Shown here: positions 29,645-39,187 of the stretch, one piece after another
Position numbering within the stretch: position 1 is the stretch's first letter
Layout of the letters: each line of letters begins with the position of its first letter
Source of the DNA: Burkholderia ubonensis
GTDB taxonomy: Bacteria; Pseudomonadota; Gammaproteobacteria; Burkholderiales; Burkholderiaceae
Direction: 5' to 3'
DNA length: 64,000 bases
Assembly: GCF_001718695.1 (NCBI RefSeq)
Contig: NZ_CP013420.1
Span: forward strand, 1,488,001 to 1,552,000
The notes under the pieces: generated by a model
The model's database searches: none
What the model was told of the DNA's origin: nothing
Seen by the model: the letters and a program-made list of their open reading frames with translations, nothing else
Program-made: the position numbers and the translations under genes

Positions 29645-30568
29645 TCAGATGCCGGCCAGCACGCGCAGGTGCGCGACGACGCTGCGCCCGAGCGCGGACA
29701 GGTTGTAGCCGCCCTCGAGGCAGCTGACGATGCGGCCCTGCGCGTGACGGCGCGCGATCTCGACGATCTGCGCGGTCAGCCATTCGAAGTCCGCCTCGAC
29801 GAGACCGAGGCCGCCGATGTCGTCCTCGCGATGCGCGTCGAAGCCCGCGGACACGAACAGCATCTGCGGCTTGAACGCATCGAGGCGCGGCAGCCAGAAC
29901 ATGTCGACCGCCTCGCGGATCGCCATCCCGTTGCTGCGCGCCGGCATCGGCAGGTTGACCATGTTCGGCGCCTGATGCTCGGTGCCCGAGAACGGATACA
30001 GCGGGTGCTGGAAGAAGCTGCACATCAGCACGCGCGCGTCGTTCGCGAACGCGGCTTCGGTGCCGTTGCCGTGATGCACGTCGAAGTCGACGATCGCGAC
30101 GCGCTCGAGGCCGTGCACGTCGAGCGCATGCCGCGCCGCGATCGCGACGTTGTTGAAAAAGCAGAAGCCCATCGCGCGCGCCGGCTCCGCGTGATGGCCG
30201 GGCGGTCGCACGCTGCAGAACGCATTGCCGTAGCGCCCCTCGATCACCGCGTCGGTCGCCGCGATCGCGGCGCCGGCCGCGCGCAGCGCCGCGCGCCACG
30301 TATTGCGATTCATCAGCGTGTCGGGATCGATCTCGGCATAGCCGTCGGCCGGCGCCATGCCGCGGATGTAGTCGATATGCGCCTGCGTGTGCACGCGCGC
30401 GAGCGCCACTTCGCTCGCGAACGGCGCGGTCTCGTGCGCGATCAGGTCGTCGATGCGGCTCGCGATCAGCTGGTCCTGGATCGCCGACAGGCGTGCCGGA
30501 CACTCCGGATGCCATTCCCCCATCTCGTGCAGCATGCAGTCGGGGTGCGTAAAGAAGGCGGTTGCCAT
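29645..30568 (-). CDS. Histone deacetylase-family amidohydrolase
   Basis: A 307-aa zinc deacetylase of the bacterial class II-like HDAC/acetylpolyamine amidohydrolase family. Motifs: HPECPARLSAIQDQL, the catalytic pair in RPPGHHAEPARAMGFCFFNN, zinc ligands in VAIVDFDVHHGNGTEAAF (Asp-X-His) and FVSAGFDAHREDDIGGLGL, and the C-terminal CLEGGYNLSALGRSV. The ATG at 30568 gives the conserved start MATAFFTHPDCMLHEMGEWH. Substrates could be acetylated polyamines or other small amides. Tail-to-tail with the lipase gene. Confidence 0.9.
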   Translation of the reverse strand: MATAFFTHPDCMLHEMGEWHPECPARLSAIQDQLIASRIDDLIAHETAPFASEVALARVHTQAHIDYIRGMAPADGYAEIDPDTLMNRNTWRAALRAAGAAIAATDAVIEGRYGNAFCSVRPPGHHAEPARAMGFCFFNNVAIAARHALDVHGLERVAIVDFDVHHGNGTEAAFANDARVLMCSFFQHPLYPFSGTEHQAPNMVNLPMPARSNGMAIREAVDMFWLPRLDAFKPQMLFVSAGFDAHREDDIGGLGLVEADFEWLTAQIVEIARRHAQGRIVSCLEGGYNLSALGRSVVAHLRVLAGI

Positions 30569-30735
30569 AAGCGTCGTCCGCGGCGCATGCGCGCCGCAGG
30601 TCTCCATCAATGAGGTCCATCGTCTGTCGCGAATTCGCCGCTAACTTACCACAACGGGGCGCCGGTTCACCCCGGCGCGGCGGATGCGTCGGGTATACTG
30701 CGCCGAACACACTGCCTTGTCCGCCCCGGTTCGTC

Positions 30736-31959
30736 ATGAATTACAAGAAGCCTGCCGCACCCTTCTCCGCGCCGTACCGCGTTCGCCTCCCACTCGTTGC
30801 CATCGCCCTCGCCGCCGCGCTGTCCGCCGCGCCGGCCGGCGCGCAAACGCAACCGGCGGCGTCCGCCGGCACGCGTGTCGCGCAGGCCCAGCCGCAACAG
30901 CCGACGCCGCAAGGCCAGACCTTCGAGGAAGAGATCGTCCCGCAGCGTTATGCGAACAACGCGCAGGTCGATGCATTCATCGACGAGATCGCGAGCCGCC
31001 ACGACTTCGATCCGGCCAGCCTGCGCGCGCTGTTCGGGCGCGTGAGCTACTCGGCGACCGCGGTCAAGCTCGTGAAGCCCGCGCCGTCGCCGACGGTGAA
31101 GAACTGGCGCGTGTATCGCTCGCGCTTCATCGAGCCGATCCGCATCAACGCGGGCGTGAAGTTCTGGAAAGCGAACATGGCGACGCTGCAGCGCGCATCC
31201 GAGGAATTCGGCGTGCCGCCGGAGGTGATCGTCGGCATCATCGGCGTCGAGACGATCTACGGCCGCTACATGGGCAACTTCCGCGTGCTCGACGCGCTGA
31301 CGACACTCACCTTCGATTATCCGGACACGCCGAATCGCGACAGCCGCCAGGCGACGTTCCGCAAGAACCTCGAGGACTTCCTCGTCTGGACGCGCGACAG
31401 CCAGCTCGACCCGACGACCGTGCTCGGCTCGTACACGGGCGCGATCGGCATCCCGCAGTTCCTGCCGAGCAGCATCCGCGAATACGCGGTCGACTACGAA
31501 GGCAACGGCCACGTCGACCTGCGCAACAGCCCGGCCGACGCGATCGGCAGCGTCGCGAACTACCTGAAGCAGCACGGCTGGGAAAACAATCGCCCGGTGG
31601 TCTGGCAGATCGCGCCCGACATCGGCAGCCAGGGCATCGCGCAGGCCGCCGCGGACGGGCAGCCGGAACCGCACTGGACGCTGTCGCAGTTGTTGCGCGC
31701 GGGCCTGACGCTCAACGAGCCGTCGATCGACATCGCCGCCGAGGCGGACACGCCGGTCACCGTGGTTGATCTGCCGTCGCCGGGACGCGCGACCGAATAC
31801 CTGCTCGGCCTCAAGAATTTCTACGTGCTGACGCGCTACAACCGCAGCTTCTTCTATGCGCTCGCGGTCTACCAACTCGGCGAGAGCGTGAAGGCGCAGA
31901 TGGAAGCGACCGGCGCGCTCAGGCCCGCCGCCGCGAACCCGCCGCAGGCCGCGCAGTAA
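30736..31959 (+). CDS. mltB: Membrane-bound lytic murein transglycosylase B
   Basis: Cleaves peptidoglycan to 1,6-anhydromuropeptides in the periplasm. The 407-aa protein has a signal peptide (residues ~1-36, ending PAGAQ), the MltB fold with the catalytic Glu in EVIVGIIGVETIYGRYMGNF, and ASYTGAIGIPQFLPSSIREY-type sequence (GSYTGAIGIPQFLPSSIREY). No lipobox Cys follows the signal, so it may be soluble rather than a lipoprotein. A TATACT -10-like motif lies at 30694. The C-terminal ~30 residues are Ala/Pro-rich. Confidence 0.94.
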   Translation: MNYKKPAAPFSAPYRVRLPLVAIALAAALSAAPAGAQTQPAASAGTRVAQAQPQQPTPQGQTFEEEIVPQRYANNAQVDAFIDEIASRHDFDPASLRALFGRVSYSATAVKLVKPAPSPTVKNWRVYRSRFIEPIRINAGVKFWKANMATLQRASEEFGVPPEVIVGIIGVETIYGRYMGNFRVLDALTTLTFDYPDTPNRDSRQATFRKNLEDFLVWTRDSQLDPTTVLGSYTGAIGIPQFLPSSIREYAVDYEGNGHVDLRNSPADAIGSVANYLKQHGWENNRPVVWQIAPDIGSQGIAQAAADGQPEPHWTLSQLLRAGLTLNEPSIDIAAEADTPVTVVDLPSPGRATEYLLGLKNFYVLTRYNRSFFYALAVYQLGESVKAQMEATGALRPAAANPPQAAQ

Positions 31960-31976
31960 GCGCTCCGGCCATCAGC

Positions 31977-32006
31977 AAGAAGCCCCGCAATCGCGGGGCT
32001 TCTTCG
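31977..32006. terminator. Bidirectional hairpin terminator
   Basis: AAGAAGCCCCGC / GCGGGGCTTCTT with an AATC loop, between convergent mltB and cysM. Confidence 0.88.
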
Positions 32007-32026
32007 TTTGATGCGTCGGGTCTCGC

Positions 32027-32929
32027 TTACGCGGGAAATACGCCCGTCGACAGATAGCGGTCGCCGCGGTCGCAGATGATGAACACGATCGTCGCGTTCT
32101 CGACCTGGCGCGCGATGCGCATCGCGACCTCGCACGCGCCGCCCGACGAAATGCCGGCGAAGATGCCTTCGACGGCCGCAAGCTTGCGCGCCATCGCTTC
32201 GGACGCCGCCTGGCCCACGCTCTCGACGCGGTCGACGCGGCTGCGATCGAAAATCTTCGGCAGATAGGCTTCCGGCCACTTGCGGATGCCCGGGATGCGC
32301 GAGCCCTCTTCCGGTTGCGCGCCGACGATCTCGATCTTCGGGTTCTGCTCCTTCAGATACTGCGACACGCCCATGATCGTGCCGGTCGTGCCCATCGCCG
32401 ACACGAAGTGCGTGATGCGGCCTTCGGTGTCGCGCCAGATTTCCGGGCCCGTCGCTTCATAGTGCGCGAGCGGGTTGTCGATGTTCGCGAACTGGTCGAG
32501 GATCACGCCCTTGCCTTCGCGCTGCATCTGCTCCGCGAGATCGCGCGCCAGCTCCATCCCGCCCTTGACCGGCGTGAGGATGATTTCCGCGCCATAGGCC
32601 GCCATGCTCTGGCGGCGTTCGACCGACAGGTCCTCCGGCATGATCAGCACCATCTTGTAGCCGCGGATCGCCGCGGCCATCGCGAGCGCGATGCCCGTGT
32701 TGCCGCTCGTCGCCTCGATCAGCGTATCGCCCGGCTTGATGCGGTTGCGCGCCTCGGCCTTGCGGATCATCGACAGCGCCGGGCGGTCCTTCACGGACCC
32801 CGCCGGGTTGTTGCCTTCCAGCTTCGCGAGAATCACGTTGTTGCGCGCGCGAATCTCGTCGTCCGGCAGGCGGACCAGTTGCACCAGCGGCGTGTTGCCG
32901 ATCGTGTCTTCGATAGTTTTGTAAGCCAT
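32027..32929 (-). CDS. cysM: Cysteine synthase B
   Basis: A PLP enzyme making cysteine from O-acetylserine and sulfide or thiosulfate. The 300-aa protein has the PLP lysine in NPAGSVKDRPALSMI (Lys47), the substrate loop ATSGNTGIALAMAAAIRGYK, the phosphate-binding SAMGTTGTIMGVSQYL and GISSGGACEVAMRIARQ. The NPAGSVKDR motif and RKWPEAYLPKIFD match CysM better than CysK. Convergent with mltB. Confidence 0.95.
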   Translation of the reverse strand: MAYKTIEDTIGNTPLVQLVRLPDDEIRARNNVILAKLEGNNPAGSVKDRPALSMIRKAEARNRIKPGDTLIEATSGNTGIALAMAAAIRGYKMVLIMPEDLSVERRQSMAAYGAEIILTPVKGGMELARDLAEQMQREGKGVILDQFANIDNPLAHYEATGPEIWRDTEGRITHFVSAMGTTGTIMGVSQYLKEQNPKIEIVGAQPEEGSRIPGIRKWPEAYLPKIFDRSRVDRVESVGQAASEAMARKLAAVEGIFAGISSGGACEVAMRIARQVENATIVFIICDRGDRYLSTGVFPA

Positions 32930-33062
32930 GGAGGTATCGTGAATGCGAGGCCGATCAATCGGTGGATTTTAAACCAGCGCAGAAGCGCGCGCCGCCTACC
33001 CCCATTGCAGCGATGGATACCGGCACCGGGACGGCATGGGCGCGCAGGCGGAACGTCCACGC

Positions 33063-33086
33063 AAAAAACCCGCGGCATGCCGCGGG
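33063..33086 (-). terminator. Hairpin terminator after comEA
   Basis: CCCGCGGC / GCCGCGGG with an AT centre; on the minus strand it is followed by six T residues, ~70 bp past the comEA stop. Confidence 0.85.
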
Positions 33087-33154
33087 AAGCCGTCGCAATG
33101 ACGGCCTGAAGGAGCCGCTTCACGTAGCTCGTCGCGAACCCGGCCGCGGGTGCG

Positions 33155-33508
33155 CTATTTCTGGGCGGTGCGCGCCGCGGCCGGTTTGGCCGGCGTCGTC
33201 GCCGGCGCGGCCGCAGGCTTGGCGGCCGCAGGTGCGGCGCCTGCGCCGGCCGCGCCGACCGTCAGCCCTTCGCGCTGCAGCCGCTCGACCGTGTGACCGC
33301 CCATGCCCTTCACGCGCGCCGCGAGGTCGTCGGCGTTCTTGAACGGACCGTGCGCGCTGCGTTCGTCGAGGATCGCCTTGGCTCTCGCGGGCCCGATGCC
33401 CTTGATGCCGATGAGCACATCCTCGCCCGCGGTATTGACGTCGACAGCCGCCCACGCCGACGCGATCGCGCCGAGCAGGGCCGCCGCAGCGAACCATTGC
33501 TTGATCAT
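33155..33508 (-). CDS. comEA: ComEA-type helix-hairpin-helix DNA-binding protein
   Basis: A 117-aa exported protein. A signal peptide covers residues 1-~21 (MIKQWFAAAALLGAIASAWA). Residues ~22-85 form two helix-hairpin-helix units (VDVNTAGEDVLIGIKGIGPA, KAILDERSAHGPFKNADDLA, RVKGMGGHTVERLQREGL), and the tail is Ala/Pro/Lys-rich. ComEA proteins bind incoming DNA in the periplasm during uptake. The ATG at 33508 is chosen so that the signal peptide starts with MIKQ. It follows hldD by 75 bp; no other competence gene is nearby. Confidence 0.9.
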   Translation of the reverse strand: MIKQWFAAAALLGAIASAWAAVDVNTAGEDVLIGIKGIGPARAKAILDERSAHGPFKNADDLAARVKGMGGHTVERLQREGLTVGAAGAGAAPAAAKPAAAPATTPAKPAAARTAQK

Positions 33509-33583
33509 GTTCCGGATCTCCAAGGTAAAAACGGCCGGCGGCCGCCGACCGTGAGACCCAGTCTAAGGATTCGACGCGCCGGC

Positions 33584-34576
33584 TTAAACCTGGCCGGACA
33601 GCCAACGTACGTAGCGGTCGACGCCTTCCTGCACCGTCAGGAACGGCGCATCGTAGCCGGCCGCGCGCAGCTTCGTCTGGTCCGCCTGCGTGTAGCACTG
33701 GTACTTGCCGCGCAGCGCGTCCGGGAACGGCACGTATTCGATCAGGCCCTGCTCGACCTGCTGCGCGAGCGTCAGCGGCGGCAGGTTGTCGAGCGCACGC
33801 AGCGTGTTGACCACCGACGTCGCGACGTCGTTGAACGGCTGCGCGCGGCCCGTGCCGAGGTTGAAGATGCCCGACTTCTCCGGATGATCGAAGAAGAACA
33901 GGTTGACCTTCGCGACGTCCTCGACCGACACGAAGTCGCGCGTCTGCTCGCCCGGCGCGTAGCCGTTGTATTCGCCGAACAGCTTGACCTTGCCTTCCGC
34001 GCGGAACTGGTTGAAGTTGTGGAACGCGACCGACGCCATGCGGCCCTTGTGCGTCTCGCGCGGGCCGTACACGTTGAAGTAGCGGAAGCCGGCGATCTGG
34101 CTCTTCGCGCTCGGCAGCACGCGGCGGACCACCTGGTCGAACAGGAACTTCGAATAGCCGTAGACGTTGAGCGGCGCCTCGACCTCGCGCTCCTCGACGA
34201 AGCGCGTCGAGCCGCCGTAGGTCGCCGCCGACGACGCGTACAGGAACTGCGCGCCCTGTGCGAGGCACGCGTCGAGCACCGCGCGGCTGTAGCGGAAGTT
34301 GTTGTCCATCATGTAGCGGCCGTCGTGTTCCATCGTGTCGGAACACGCGCCTTCGTGGAACACCGCGCGCACCTTGCCGAAGTCGCCGCGCGCGAAGCGC
34401 TCGACGAATTCGGTCTTGTCGAGATAGTCGTCGATCTCGCAATCGACGAGATTCCGGAACTTGTCGGCGCGCGTCAGATTGTCGACCGCGATGATGCGCG
34501 TCTCGCCGCGCTCGTTGAGCGCCTTGACGAGGTTCGCGCCGATGAAACCGGCTGCGCCGGTGACGATGAGGGTCAT
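33584..34576 (-). CDS. hldD: ADP-L-glycero-D-manno-heptose-6-epimerase
   Basis: Makes the ADP-L,D-heptose used for the lipopolysaccharide inner core. The 330-aa SDR enzyme has the NADP fold [20 protein letters not shown] and the catalytic YxxxK in [14 protein letters not shown], plus [20 protein letters not shown], typical of RfaD/HldD. It lies ~70 bp after hldA in a run with ugd, and all three serve the cell envelope. Confidence 0.96.
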   Translation of the reverse strand: MTLIVTGAAGFIGANLVKALNERGETRIIAVDNLTRADKFRNLVDCEIDDYLDKTEFVERFARGDFGKVRAVFHEGACSDTMEHDGRYMMDNNFRYSRAVLDACLAQGAQFLYASSAATYGGSTRFVEEREVEAPLNVYGYSKFLFDQVVRRVLPSAKSQIAGFRYFNVYGPRETHKGRMASVAFHNFNQFRAEGKVKLFGEYNGYAPGEQTRDFVSVEDVAKVNLFFFDHPEKSGIFNLGTGRAQPFNDVATSVVNTLRALDNLPPLTLAQQVEQGLIEYVPFPDALRGKYQCYTQADQTKLRAAGYDAPFLTVQEGVDRYVRWLSGQV

Positions 34577-34643
34577 GATCGTCCTGCCTGAAAAGAGAAA
34601 TGAGGCCGCACGCCGCGCGTTCGTCGCACCGCGCCGCCCGCGC

Positions 34644-35594
34644 TCAATGAAACAGTTCGTCGTAGTCGACCGTGGCCGTACCCAGCTTGCCGACCACGAT
34701 CCCCGCCGCGCGATTTGCCAGCACGACCGCGTCGACGAGCGGCACGCCCGCGCCGAGCATCGTCGCGACCGTCGCGATCACCGTATCGCCCGCGCCGGAC
34801 ACGTCGAACACTTCGCGCGCCAGCGCCGGCGCGTGCAGCTCGCCTGCGTCGGAGAACAGCGTCATGCCCTCCTCCGAACGCGTGAGCAGGAGCGCGTCGA
34901 TGCCCAGCGACGCACGCAGCTTCGCGACCCGGTCGCGCAGGTCGTCTTCCGACTTCCATTGCCCGACGACCTCGCGCAGCTCGGCACGGTTCGGCGTGAT
35001 CAGCGATGCGCCGCGATACCGCTCCCAGTCGTCGCCTTTCGGATCGACGAGCACGGGCTTGCCGGCCGCGCGCGCCTTCGCGATCATCGTCGTCACGTGC
35101 GTGAGGCCGCCCTTCGCGTAATCCGACATCAGGATCACGTCGTGCTGCGGCAGCAGCGCGTCGAAACGCGCGAGACCCGCCAGCAGCACCTCGTGGGTCG
35201 GCGTCGCCTCGAAATCGACGCGCAGCAGCTGCTGCTGGCGTGCGAGCACGCGCAGCTTGATCGTCGTCGGCAACGACGGGTCGCGCTCGAGATGCGGCGT
35301 CACGCCGCTCGTGCCGAGCAGCTCGACGATCCGCTCGCCCGGCTCGTCGCAGCCGACCACGCACAGGAGCCCCGCCTGGCCGCCGAGCGTCACCGCGTTG
35401 CGCGCGACGTTCGCCGCGCCGCCGAGCCGCTCTTCCTGGCGCTGCACGTGCACGACCGGCACCGGCGCCTCGGGCGAAATGCGGTCGACGTTGCCGAACC
35501 AGTAGCGATCGAGCATCACGTCGCCGACGACCAGCACGCGCGAGCCCGCCAGTTGTTCGCGCGGCACCGGGGCCGCTTCGCGCGGGGCGCTCAT
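34644..35594 (-). CDS. hldA: D-beta-D-heptose 7-phosphate kinase
   Basis: Phosphorylates D-glycero-D-manno-heptose 7-phosphate in LPS heptose synthesis. It is a PfkB/ribokinase-family protein: [60 protein letters not shown] and the anion-hole motif [19 protein letters not shown]. It ends after the kinase domain, so the adenylyltransferase half of the fused E. coli HldE is absent and must be encoded elsewhere (hldC). ATG 35594 (316 aa) lies 7 bp after the ugd stop; ATG 35633 (329 aa) overlaps ugd by 32 bp and is the alternative. Confidence 0.93.
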   Translation of the reverse strand: MSAPREAAPVPREQLAGSRVLVVGDVMLDRYWFGNVDRISPEAPVPVVHVQRQEERLGGAANVARNAVTLGGQAGLLCVVGCDEPGERIVELLGTSGVTPHLERDPSLPTTIKLRVLARQQQLLRVDFEATPTHEVLLAGLARFDALLPQHDVILMSDYAKGGLTHVTTMIAKARAAGKPVLVDPKGDDWERYRGASLITPNRAELREVVGQWKSEDDLRDRVAKLRASLGIDALLLTRSEEGMTLFSDAGELHAPALAREVFDVSGAGDTVIATVATMLGAGVPLVDAVVLANRAAGIVVGKLGTATVDYDELFH

Positions 35595-35601
35595 CGTCGG
35601 A

Positions 35602-37002
35602 TCATCCACGGGAGCCAGCCTGGGGGTCGACATGGGGGCGTCCGATCGCGTAGTAATCGATGCCGAGCTCGGCCATCGCTTCCGGCTCGTACAGGTTGCG
35701 GCCGTCGAAAATCACCGGCGCCTTCAGCTCCGCCTTGAGCCGGTTGAAGTCGGGGCTCCTGAATTCCTTCCATTCGGTCACGATCACGAGCGCGTCCGCG
35801 CCCGTCACCGCCACGTCCTGCGTGTCGACGAAGTGCAGGCGCGACAGCGCGTCCGAACCCGCGCCGAGATCCAGCGCGAACACGCGGCGCGCCTCGTCGA
35901 TCGCGACCGGATCGTATGCGCGCACCGTCGCGCCGCGCTCGAGCAGCTCGGCGATCAGGCGGCGGCTCGGCGCCTCGCGCATGTCGTCGGTGTTCGGCTT
36001 GAACGCGAGGCCCCAGACCGCGAACTCGCGGCCGGTCAGATCCGCGCCGAAGCGGTGCTCGATCTTGCCGAGCAGCACGGCCTTCTGCGCGTGGTTCGCC
36101 TCCTCGACTGCCTCGAGAATGCGCAGCGGCTGGCCGTTTTCGCTCGCGGTGCGGATCAGCGCCTGCACGTCCTTCGGGAAGCACGAGCCGCCGTAGCCGA
36201 CGCCCGCATACAGGAAGTGATAGCCGATGCGCGGATCGGAGCCGATCCCGCGGCGCACGGCCTCGATGTCGGCGCCGACCTTGTCGGCCAGGTTCGACAT
36301 CTCGTTCATGAACGAGATGCGCGTCGCGAGCATCGCGTTCGCCGCGTACTTCGCGAATTCCGCCGAACGCACGTCCATATAGATCGTGCGCTCGTGGTTG
36401 CGGTTGAACGGCGCGTAGAGCTTCTTCATCTTCTCGCGCGCGATCTCGCCCGTCTCGTCGCCGTCGACGCCGATGATGATCCGATCCGGACGCATGAAGT
36501 CCTCGACCGCCGCGCCTTCCTTCAGGAATTCGGGATTCGACACGACCGAGAACCGGTGCGCGACGCTGCCCGCCAGGCCGCGTGCGGCCAGCGCCTCGTC
36601 GACCACGCCGCGCACGCGCTGCGCGGTGCCGACCGGCACGGTCGACTTGTCGACGATCACCTTGAAGCCGGTCATGTGGCGACCGATGTTGCGCGCCGCT
36701 TCGAGCACGTATTGCAGGTCGGCCGAGCCGTCCTCGTCGGGCGGCGTGCCGACCGCGATGAACTGGATCTCGCCGTGCGCGACGCTCGCCTCGACGTCGG
36801 TCGAGAAGCGCAGGCGCCCGGCCGCGCGGTTGCGGGCGATGATGTCCAGCAGGCCGGGTTCGTGAATCGGCATGCCGCCGTTGTTCAGGATGTCGATCTT
36901 GCGCGGATCGACGTCGAGGCAGAAGACGTCGTGGCCGATCTCAGCCAGGCAGGAACCCGTGACGAGACCGACGTAACCGGTGCCGATGATGGTGATTTTC
37001 AT
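35602..37002 (-). CDS. ugd: UDP-glucose 6-dehydrogenase
   Basis: Oxidises UDP-glucose to UDP-glucuronate, the precursor of exopolysaccharide sugars and, in Burkholderia, of the 4-amino-4-deoxyarabinose on lipid A. The 466-aa protein has [60 protein letters not shown], the catalytic Cys in [17 protein letters not shown], and [20 protein letters not shown]. The open frame extends upstream, but MKIT at 37002 is the conserved start. Between lapB and hldA on the same strand. Confidence 0.97.
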   Translation of the reverse strand: MKITIIGTGYVGLVTGSCLAEIGHDVFCLDVDPRKIDILNNGGMPIHEPGLLDIIARNRAAGRLRFSTDVEASVAHGEIQFIAVGTPPDEDGSADLQYVLEAARNIGRHMTGFKVIVDKSTVPVGTAQRVRGVVDEALAARGLAGSVAHRFSVVSNPEFLKEGAAVEDFMRPDRIIIGVDGDETGEIAREKMKKLYAPFNRNHERTIYMDVRSAEFAKYAANAMLATRISFMNEMSNLADKVGADIEAVRRGIGSDPRIGYHFLYAGVGYGGSCFPKDVQALIRTASENGQPLRILEAVEEANHAQKAVLLGKIEHRFGADLTGREFAVWGLAFKPNTDDMREAPSRRLIAELLERGATVRAYDPVAIDEARRVFALDLGAGSDALSRLHFVDTQDVAVTGADALVIVTEWKEFRSPDFNRLKAELKAPVIFDGRNLYEPEAMAELGIDYYAIGRPHVDPQAGSRG

Positions 37003-37096
37003 AGATGTTCCGGTGATGGTTCCCGGTGATTGACTAACTTGGCCGCCGGGCCGCGCCCGGCGGCGTCCGCATCGCGTTTCGCCCAGCCGGCCTCGA

Positions 37097-38269
37097 TCAG
37101 TTCGGCACGGCGGGTTCGACGCGACGCGGCGCATAGGTTTCCCAGCCGCTGCATCCGGGGCATTGCCAGTAGAAGAGCCGCGCCCGGAAACCGCAATTCT
37201 GGCACGTATACCGTGGCAGATTCTTGGTGCGCTGCTTGATCAGCGCACGCATCATTTCAAGTTCCTTACGGCGCGCTTCGTCGGCCGTCGCGATCTGCGC
37301 GTCGAGCAGGTGCAGCATGCCCGACAGGTTCGGCGACTTTTCCATCTGCGTGCGCGCGAGCAGGTGCGCGGCATCCTGGCCGCGCAGTCCGGCGATGTGC
37401 TGGTACGCCGTGTCGAGCAGGTCGTTCGACGGGTAGCGGTCGACATAGTCCATCAGCAGCTCGGCGCCCTCGCCGGCCCGGTCGAGCGCGACATAAGCCT
37501 TCATCAGCTTGTCCGCGACGAGCGGCAGGTAGGCCGGGTTCTGCGACTCGACGCGTTTCCAGTGGTCGATCGCGGCCGCATGGTCGCCGGCCGCCGCCGC
37601 GGCGTCGCCGGACAGGATCGTCGCGCGGACGTTCTGCGGATTCGCGGCCAGCGCGAGCCGCAGCTGCTCCGTGGCAGCCGCCGCGTTCTTGCGTTGCAGC
37701 GCCTCCTGCGCGAGCTCGCAGTGGAACTGCGCGATCTCGGTGCCGAGAGAACCCGCGCCCATCGACTCGATGCGCTTCGCGGTTTCGATCGACTTGTTCC
37801 AGTCCTTCTCGATCTCGTAGATCGTCAGGAGCGCACGCTGCGCGCCGAGTGCACGGTCGCCTTCGACCAGCATGTGGAAGGTTTCTTCCGCGCGATCGAG
37901 CAGGCCGGCCTTCAGGAAGTCCTGGCCGAGCTCGTACAGCGCGTGGTCGCGTTCGTTGACGGGCAGGTCGGTGCGGCTCAGCAGGTTCTGGTGCACGCGA
38001 ATCGCGCGATCCGTTTCGCCGCGACGGCGGAACAGGTTGCCGAGCGCGAAGTGCAGCTCGACCGTTTCGGGGTCGAGCTTCGCGACCTCGATGAACGCGT
38101 CGATCGCCTTGTCGGGTTGTTCGTTCAGCAGAAAATTCAGGCCGCGGAAATACGAGCGCGGCAGGTTCGCGCTCTCCGACAGGAGACTCTTCAGGTCATA
38201 GCGTGACGCCGCCCAGCCGAGTGCGAATGCGACCGGAATCGCGAGCAACCACCAGAAATCCAGATCCAT
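37097..38269 (-). CDS. lapB: Lipopolysaccharide assembly protein LapB (YciM)
   Basis: In E. coli LapB controls LPS synthesis by steering FtsH degradation of LpxC. The 390-aa protein has an N-terminal membrane anchor ([20 protein letters not shown]), the [20 protein letters not shown] block, about nine TPR units, and a C-terminal rubredoxin-like metal site [20 protein letters not shown] followed by SGWET. All four Cys ligands are present. It follows the LapA-like gene by ~55 bp in the usual lapA-lapB order. Confidence 0.95.
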   Translation of the reverse strand: MDLDFWWLLAIPVAFALGWAASRYDLKSLLSESANLPRSYFRGLNFLLNEQPDKAIDAFIEVAKLDPETVELHFALGNLFRRRGETDRAIRVHQNLLSRTDLPVNERDHALYELGQDFLKAGLLDRAEETFHMLVEGDRALGAQRALLTIYEIEKDWNKSIETAKRIESMGAGSLGTEIAQFHCELAQEALQRKNAAAATEQLRLALAANPQNVRATILSGDAAAAAGDHAAAIDHWKRVESQNPAYLPLVADKLMKAYVALDRAGEGAELLMDYVDRYPSNDLLDTAYQHIAGLRGQDAAHLLARTQMEKSPNLSGMLHLLDAQIATADEARRKELEMMRALIKQRTKNLPRYTCQNCGFRARLFYWQCPGCSGWETYAPRRVEPAVPN

Positions 38270-38326
38270 GCGAAATATCGAAGCGGAAACGAAAACCGCG
38301 CAGCCTTCGCGCGGCTTGAAAGGTCG

Positions 38327-38620
38327 TTAAATGACCGGCGGCATCGGCGGTTGGTCGATGACGGCCGGAGTTTCGCGCGCCGCGCGCAGATCGCGCTTCA
38401 GGCGCCCGTTCTCGACGCGCATGCGGAAGATCGCGGGCACCGCGGACAGCAGGCCGGCAATCAGCCCGACGCCGAAGAACGCGAGGCCGATCAGGATCAG
38501 CGGAGCTTGCCATGCGTAGCCGGCGAGGAAATTCAGCGTCGCGGTTTGCGTATTGGCCAGCGCGAGCACCAGCAACAGCACGAACACCAATACCCGGATC
38601 AGCCAGACGATAAATTTCAT
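38327..38620 (-). CDS. lapA: LapA-domain membrane protein
   Basis: A 97-aa inner-membrane protein with two hydrophobic helices (MKFIVWLIRVLVFVLLLVLA and APLILIGLAFFGVGLIAGLL) joined by NTQTATLNFLAGYAW, then a short charged tail. The pattern matches LapA/DUF1049, the partner of LapB. Precedes lapB in the same direction, probably one operon with ihfB and rpsA further upstream. Confidence 0.88.
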   Translation of the reverse strand: MKFIVWLIRVLVFVLLLVLALANTQTATLNFLAGYAWQAPLILIGLAFFGVGLIAGLLSAVPAIFRMRVENGRLKRDLRAARETPAVIDQPPMPPVI

Positions 38621-38770
38621 GAAGCCCTCTCGATGATTGAGATTTCGCCGCGGCGCGCGCGACTCCCCTTCGCCGCGCCGAATCGACCCGTATTGTAAAG
38701 GATGCGTTTCTGCGTCAGCGCATCCGATGCATGCACGAACCCGCGCGCATCGGACACGTGCCGCAAAAAT

Positions 38771-38797
38771 AAAAAAAGCGCCCGCAAGGGGCGCTCT
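38771..38797 (-). terminator. Hairpin terminator after ihfB
   Basis: AGCGCCC / GGGCGCT around a short loop; on the minus strand it is followed by seven T residues, 45 bp past the ihfB stop. Confidence 0.85.
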
Positions 38798-38841
38798 TCT
38801 TCAGCCTTTGCCGGATGGGTTCCGGGCGGGCCGGGCGACGT

Positions 38842-39165
38842 TCAGCGATCGTCGTCCGGCTCGTCGGCCTTCAGCGGCTCACCTGCACGGCCGTCGACGC
38901 GTTCGCGCAATTCCTTGCCGGGCTTGAAGTGCGGCACGAACTTCTCGGGCACCTGCACTTTTTCCCCCGACTTCGGGTTGCGACCGACGCGGGCCGGGCG
39001 ACGGTTGAGACCGAAGCTGCCGAAACCCCGAATTTCGATGCGATGCCCTTTGGACAGAGCATCGGACATCGCATCGAGCATCGTTTTCACCGCGAAATCC
39101 GCATCCTTGAGGACAAGTTGCGGAAATCGCGATGCCAGCTGCGCGACCAACTCGGATTTGGTCAT
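38842..39165 (-). CDS. ihfB: Integration host factor, beta subunit
   Basis: A DNA-bending protein that works as a heterodimer with IhfA. The 107-aa protein has [20 protein letters not shown] and the arm [20 protein letters not shown], with the intercalating Pro in NPKSGEKV, then [15 protein letters not shown]. The acidic tail is longer than in E. coli. Follows rpsA by 22 bp, the classical rpsA-ihfB arrangement. IHF also assists sigma-54 promoters such as the candidate at 7025. Confidence 0.97.
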   Translation of the reverse strand: MTKSELVAQLASRFPQLVLKDADFAVKTMLDAMSDALSKGHRIEIRGFGSFGLNRRPARVGRNPKSGEKVQVPEKFVPHFKPGKELRERVDGRAGEPLKADEPDDDR

Positions 39166-39187
39166 ACTTCAGCAGACCTCGTAAGGC